Assembly: GCA_040954595.2 (NCBI GenBank)
Contig: CM082580.2
Coordinates: 10,540,001 to 10,604,000 of the forward strand
From: Balanoglossus misakiensis
Lineage: Eukaryota > Hemichordata
Reading direction: 5' to 3'
Length of the DNA stretch: 64,000 bases
Both the position numbers and the translations under genes were made by a program. Below are positions 62,406 to 64,000 of the stretch, one piece after another. The notes beneath the pieces are model-generated. The model searched no databases. It was not told the DNA's origin and saw only the letters and a list, made by a program, of their open reading frames with translations. How positions within the stretch are numbered: the stretch's first letter is position 1; each line of letters starts with the position of its first letter.

Positions 62406-63490
62406 CAGGAAAAAATGACAATTTTTCGACTTTGCGAAATCTGAAAATTTCGTCGATTTTTGAAAAAATCATGGGTTATAGCCCATGAAAATCAGGAAAA
62501 AATGACAATTTTTCGACTTTGCTAAATCTGAAAATTTGGTCGATTTTTGAAAAAATCATGGGTTATAGCCCATGAAAATCATGAAAAAATGACAATTTTT
62601 CGACTTTGCGAAATCTGAAAATTTCGTCGATTTTTGAAAAAATCATGGGTTATAGCCCATGAAAATCATGAAAAAATGACAATTTTACGACTTTGCGAAA
62701 TCTGAAAATTTGGTCGATTTTTGAAAAAATCATGGGTTATAGCCCATGAAAATCATGAAAAAATGACAATTTTTCGACTTTGCGAAATCTGAAAATTTGG
62801 TCGATTTTTGAAAAAATCATGGGTTATAGCCCAAGAAAATCAGGAAAAAATGACAATTTTTCGACTTTGCGAAATCTGAAAATTTGGTCGATTTTTGAAA
62901 AAATCATGGGTTATAGCCCATGAAAATCATGAAAAAATGACAATTTTTCGACTTTGCGAAATCTGAAAATTTCGTCGATTTTTGAAAAAATCATGGGTTA
63001 TAGCCCATGAAAATCATGAAAAAATGACAATTTTACGACTTTGCGAAATCTGAAAATTTGGTCGATTTTTGAAAAAATCATGGGTTATAGCCCATGAAAA
63101 TCATGAAAAAATGACAATTTTTCGACTTTGCGAAATCTGAAAATTTGGTCGATTTTTGAAAAAATCATGGGTTATAGCCCAAGAAAATCAGGAAAAAATG
63201 ACAATTTTTCGACTTTGCGAAATCTGAAAATTTGGTCGATTTTTGAAAAAATCATGGGTTATAGCCCATGAAAATCATGAAAAAATGACAATTTTTCGAC
63301 TTTGCGAAATCTGAAAATTTCGTCGATTTTTGAAAAAATCATGGGTTATAGCCCATGAAAATCAGGAAAAAATGACAATTTTTCGACTTTGCGAAATCTG
63401 AAAATTTCGTCGATTTTTGAAAAAATCATGGGTTATAGCCCATGAAAATCAGGAAAAAATGACAATTTTTCGACTTTGCTAAATCTGAAA
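62406..63490. repeat. Smaller multi-monomer duplications near the window end
   Basis: The variant trio CAGG-CAGG-GCTAAATC at 62406/62493/62521 returns at 63363/63450/63478 (offset 957, 11 monomers). The pair TTTTACG then CCAAG at about 62683/62831 returns at 63031/63179 (offset 348, 4 monomers). These are nested higher-order duplications. Confidence 0.8.
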
Positions 63491-64000
63491 ATTTGGTCGA
63501 TTTTTGAAAAAATCATGGGTTATAGCCCATGAAAATCATGAAAAAATGACAATTTTTCGACTTTGCGAAATCTGAAAATTTGGTCGATTTTTGAAAAAAT
63601 CATGGGTTATAGCCCATGAAAATCATGAAAAAATGACAATTTTTCGACTTTGCGAAATCTGAAAATTTGGTCGATTTTTGAAAAAATCATGGGTTATAGC
63701 CCATGAAAATCATGAAAAAATGACAATTCTTCGACTTTGCGAAATCTGAAAATTTGGTCGATTTTTGAAAAAATCATGGGTTATAGCCCATGAAAATCAT
63801 GAAAAAATGATAATTTTTCGACTTTGCGAAATCTGAAAATTTCGTCGATTTTTGAAAAAATCATGGGTTATAGCCCATGAAAATCAGGAAAAAATGACAA
63901 TTTTTCGACTTTGCGAAATCTGAAAATTTGGTCGATTTTTGAAAAAATCATGGGTTATAGCCCATGAAAATCAGGAAAAAATGACAATTTTTCGACTTTG

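Larger units (their letters stand above)
54094..64000. repeat. 87-bp satellite array, about 113 monomers, runs off the window
   Basis: After a degenerate partial monomer (54094-54171), a strictly tandem 87-bp unit repeats to the window end with only scattered substitutions and rare indels (for example one base short near 56803, a TA insertion at 59778 and 61259). The monomer is about 30% GC and has three dyads: TCATGGG/CCCATGA around TTATAG, TTTCG/CGAAA around ACTTTG, and AAAAT/ATTTT. A two-state site (TTGGTCG or TTCGTCG) recurs throughout. Although 87 is divisible by three, every frame has stops in each unit, so it is not coding. AT-rich, dyad-bearing, homogeneous tandem DNA fits pericentromeric or other heterochromatic satellite; location is inference. 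Confidence 0.98.

Noticed and set aside
54094-64000. CRISPR array
   Set aside because: There are no unique spacers; the whole 87-bp unit repeats head to tail.
54094-64000. Repeat protein encoded by the satellite (87 = 29 codons)
   Set aside because: All six frames meet stops within every monomer.

Overview
The window looks like nuclear DNA of an invertebrate animal. Genes are split by short GT-AG introns, AATAAA signals follow several stop codons, and about 30 kb is gene-poor. A vertebrate-style ST8Sia sialyltransferase, a White-like ABCG transporter, a secreted cyanophycinase-like peptidase, tandem intronless SLC35G-like genes and frequent TACATGTA words suggest an invertebrate deuterostome, most probably a lancelet. 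The species is an inference; nothing in the window proves it.

Layout. Positions 1-195 hold the edge of a possible minus-strand exon. Positions 1316-4907 are a recent direct tandem duplication of about 1.8 kb, each copy carrying one intronless SLC35G/EamA transporter gene; a third, mosaic copy lies at 5604-6656 and a diverged C-terminal relic at 7408-7885. A complete 15-exon ABCG half-transporter gene (645 aa, White-like) occupies 8389-14247 on the minus strand. A divergent intergenic region separates it from a complete 8-exon ST8Sia-type sialyltransferase gene (397 aa) at 15376-17916 on the plus strand. About 45 bp after that gene's poly(A) signal lies a TATA promoter with an interferon-response-like element, which may drive a small uncharacterised gene (136 aa, 19307-19717). 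A 7-exon minus-strand gene at 20108-23042 encodes a secreted cyanophycinase-like S51 peptidase (416 aa).

From 23 to 54 kb the DNA is mostly non-coding. It holds enhancer-like homeodomain-rich segments (about 25.4-28.4 kb), a long GAAA microsatellite, one gene for a secreted cysteine-rich peptide precursor (30567-31037, minus) and a 30-bp imperfect hairpin at 42574-42684. From 54.1 kb to the window end there is an AT-rich satellite of about 113 copies of an 87-bp monomer, with a near-perfect internal duplication of 17 monomers (1481 bp) and smaller multi-monomer duplications.

The genes do not form one pathway. Several concern membrane transport or the secretory route (SLC35G-like carriers, ABCG, Golgi sialyltransferase, exported peptidase, peptide precursor), but this looks like chance neighbourhood apart from the SLC35G tandem family. 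Exon models for the three multi-exon genes were built by hand from splice sites and reading phase; all three sum to an exact multiple of three.
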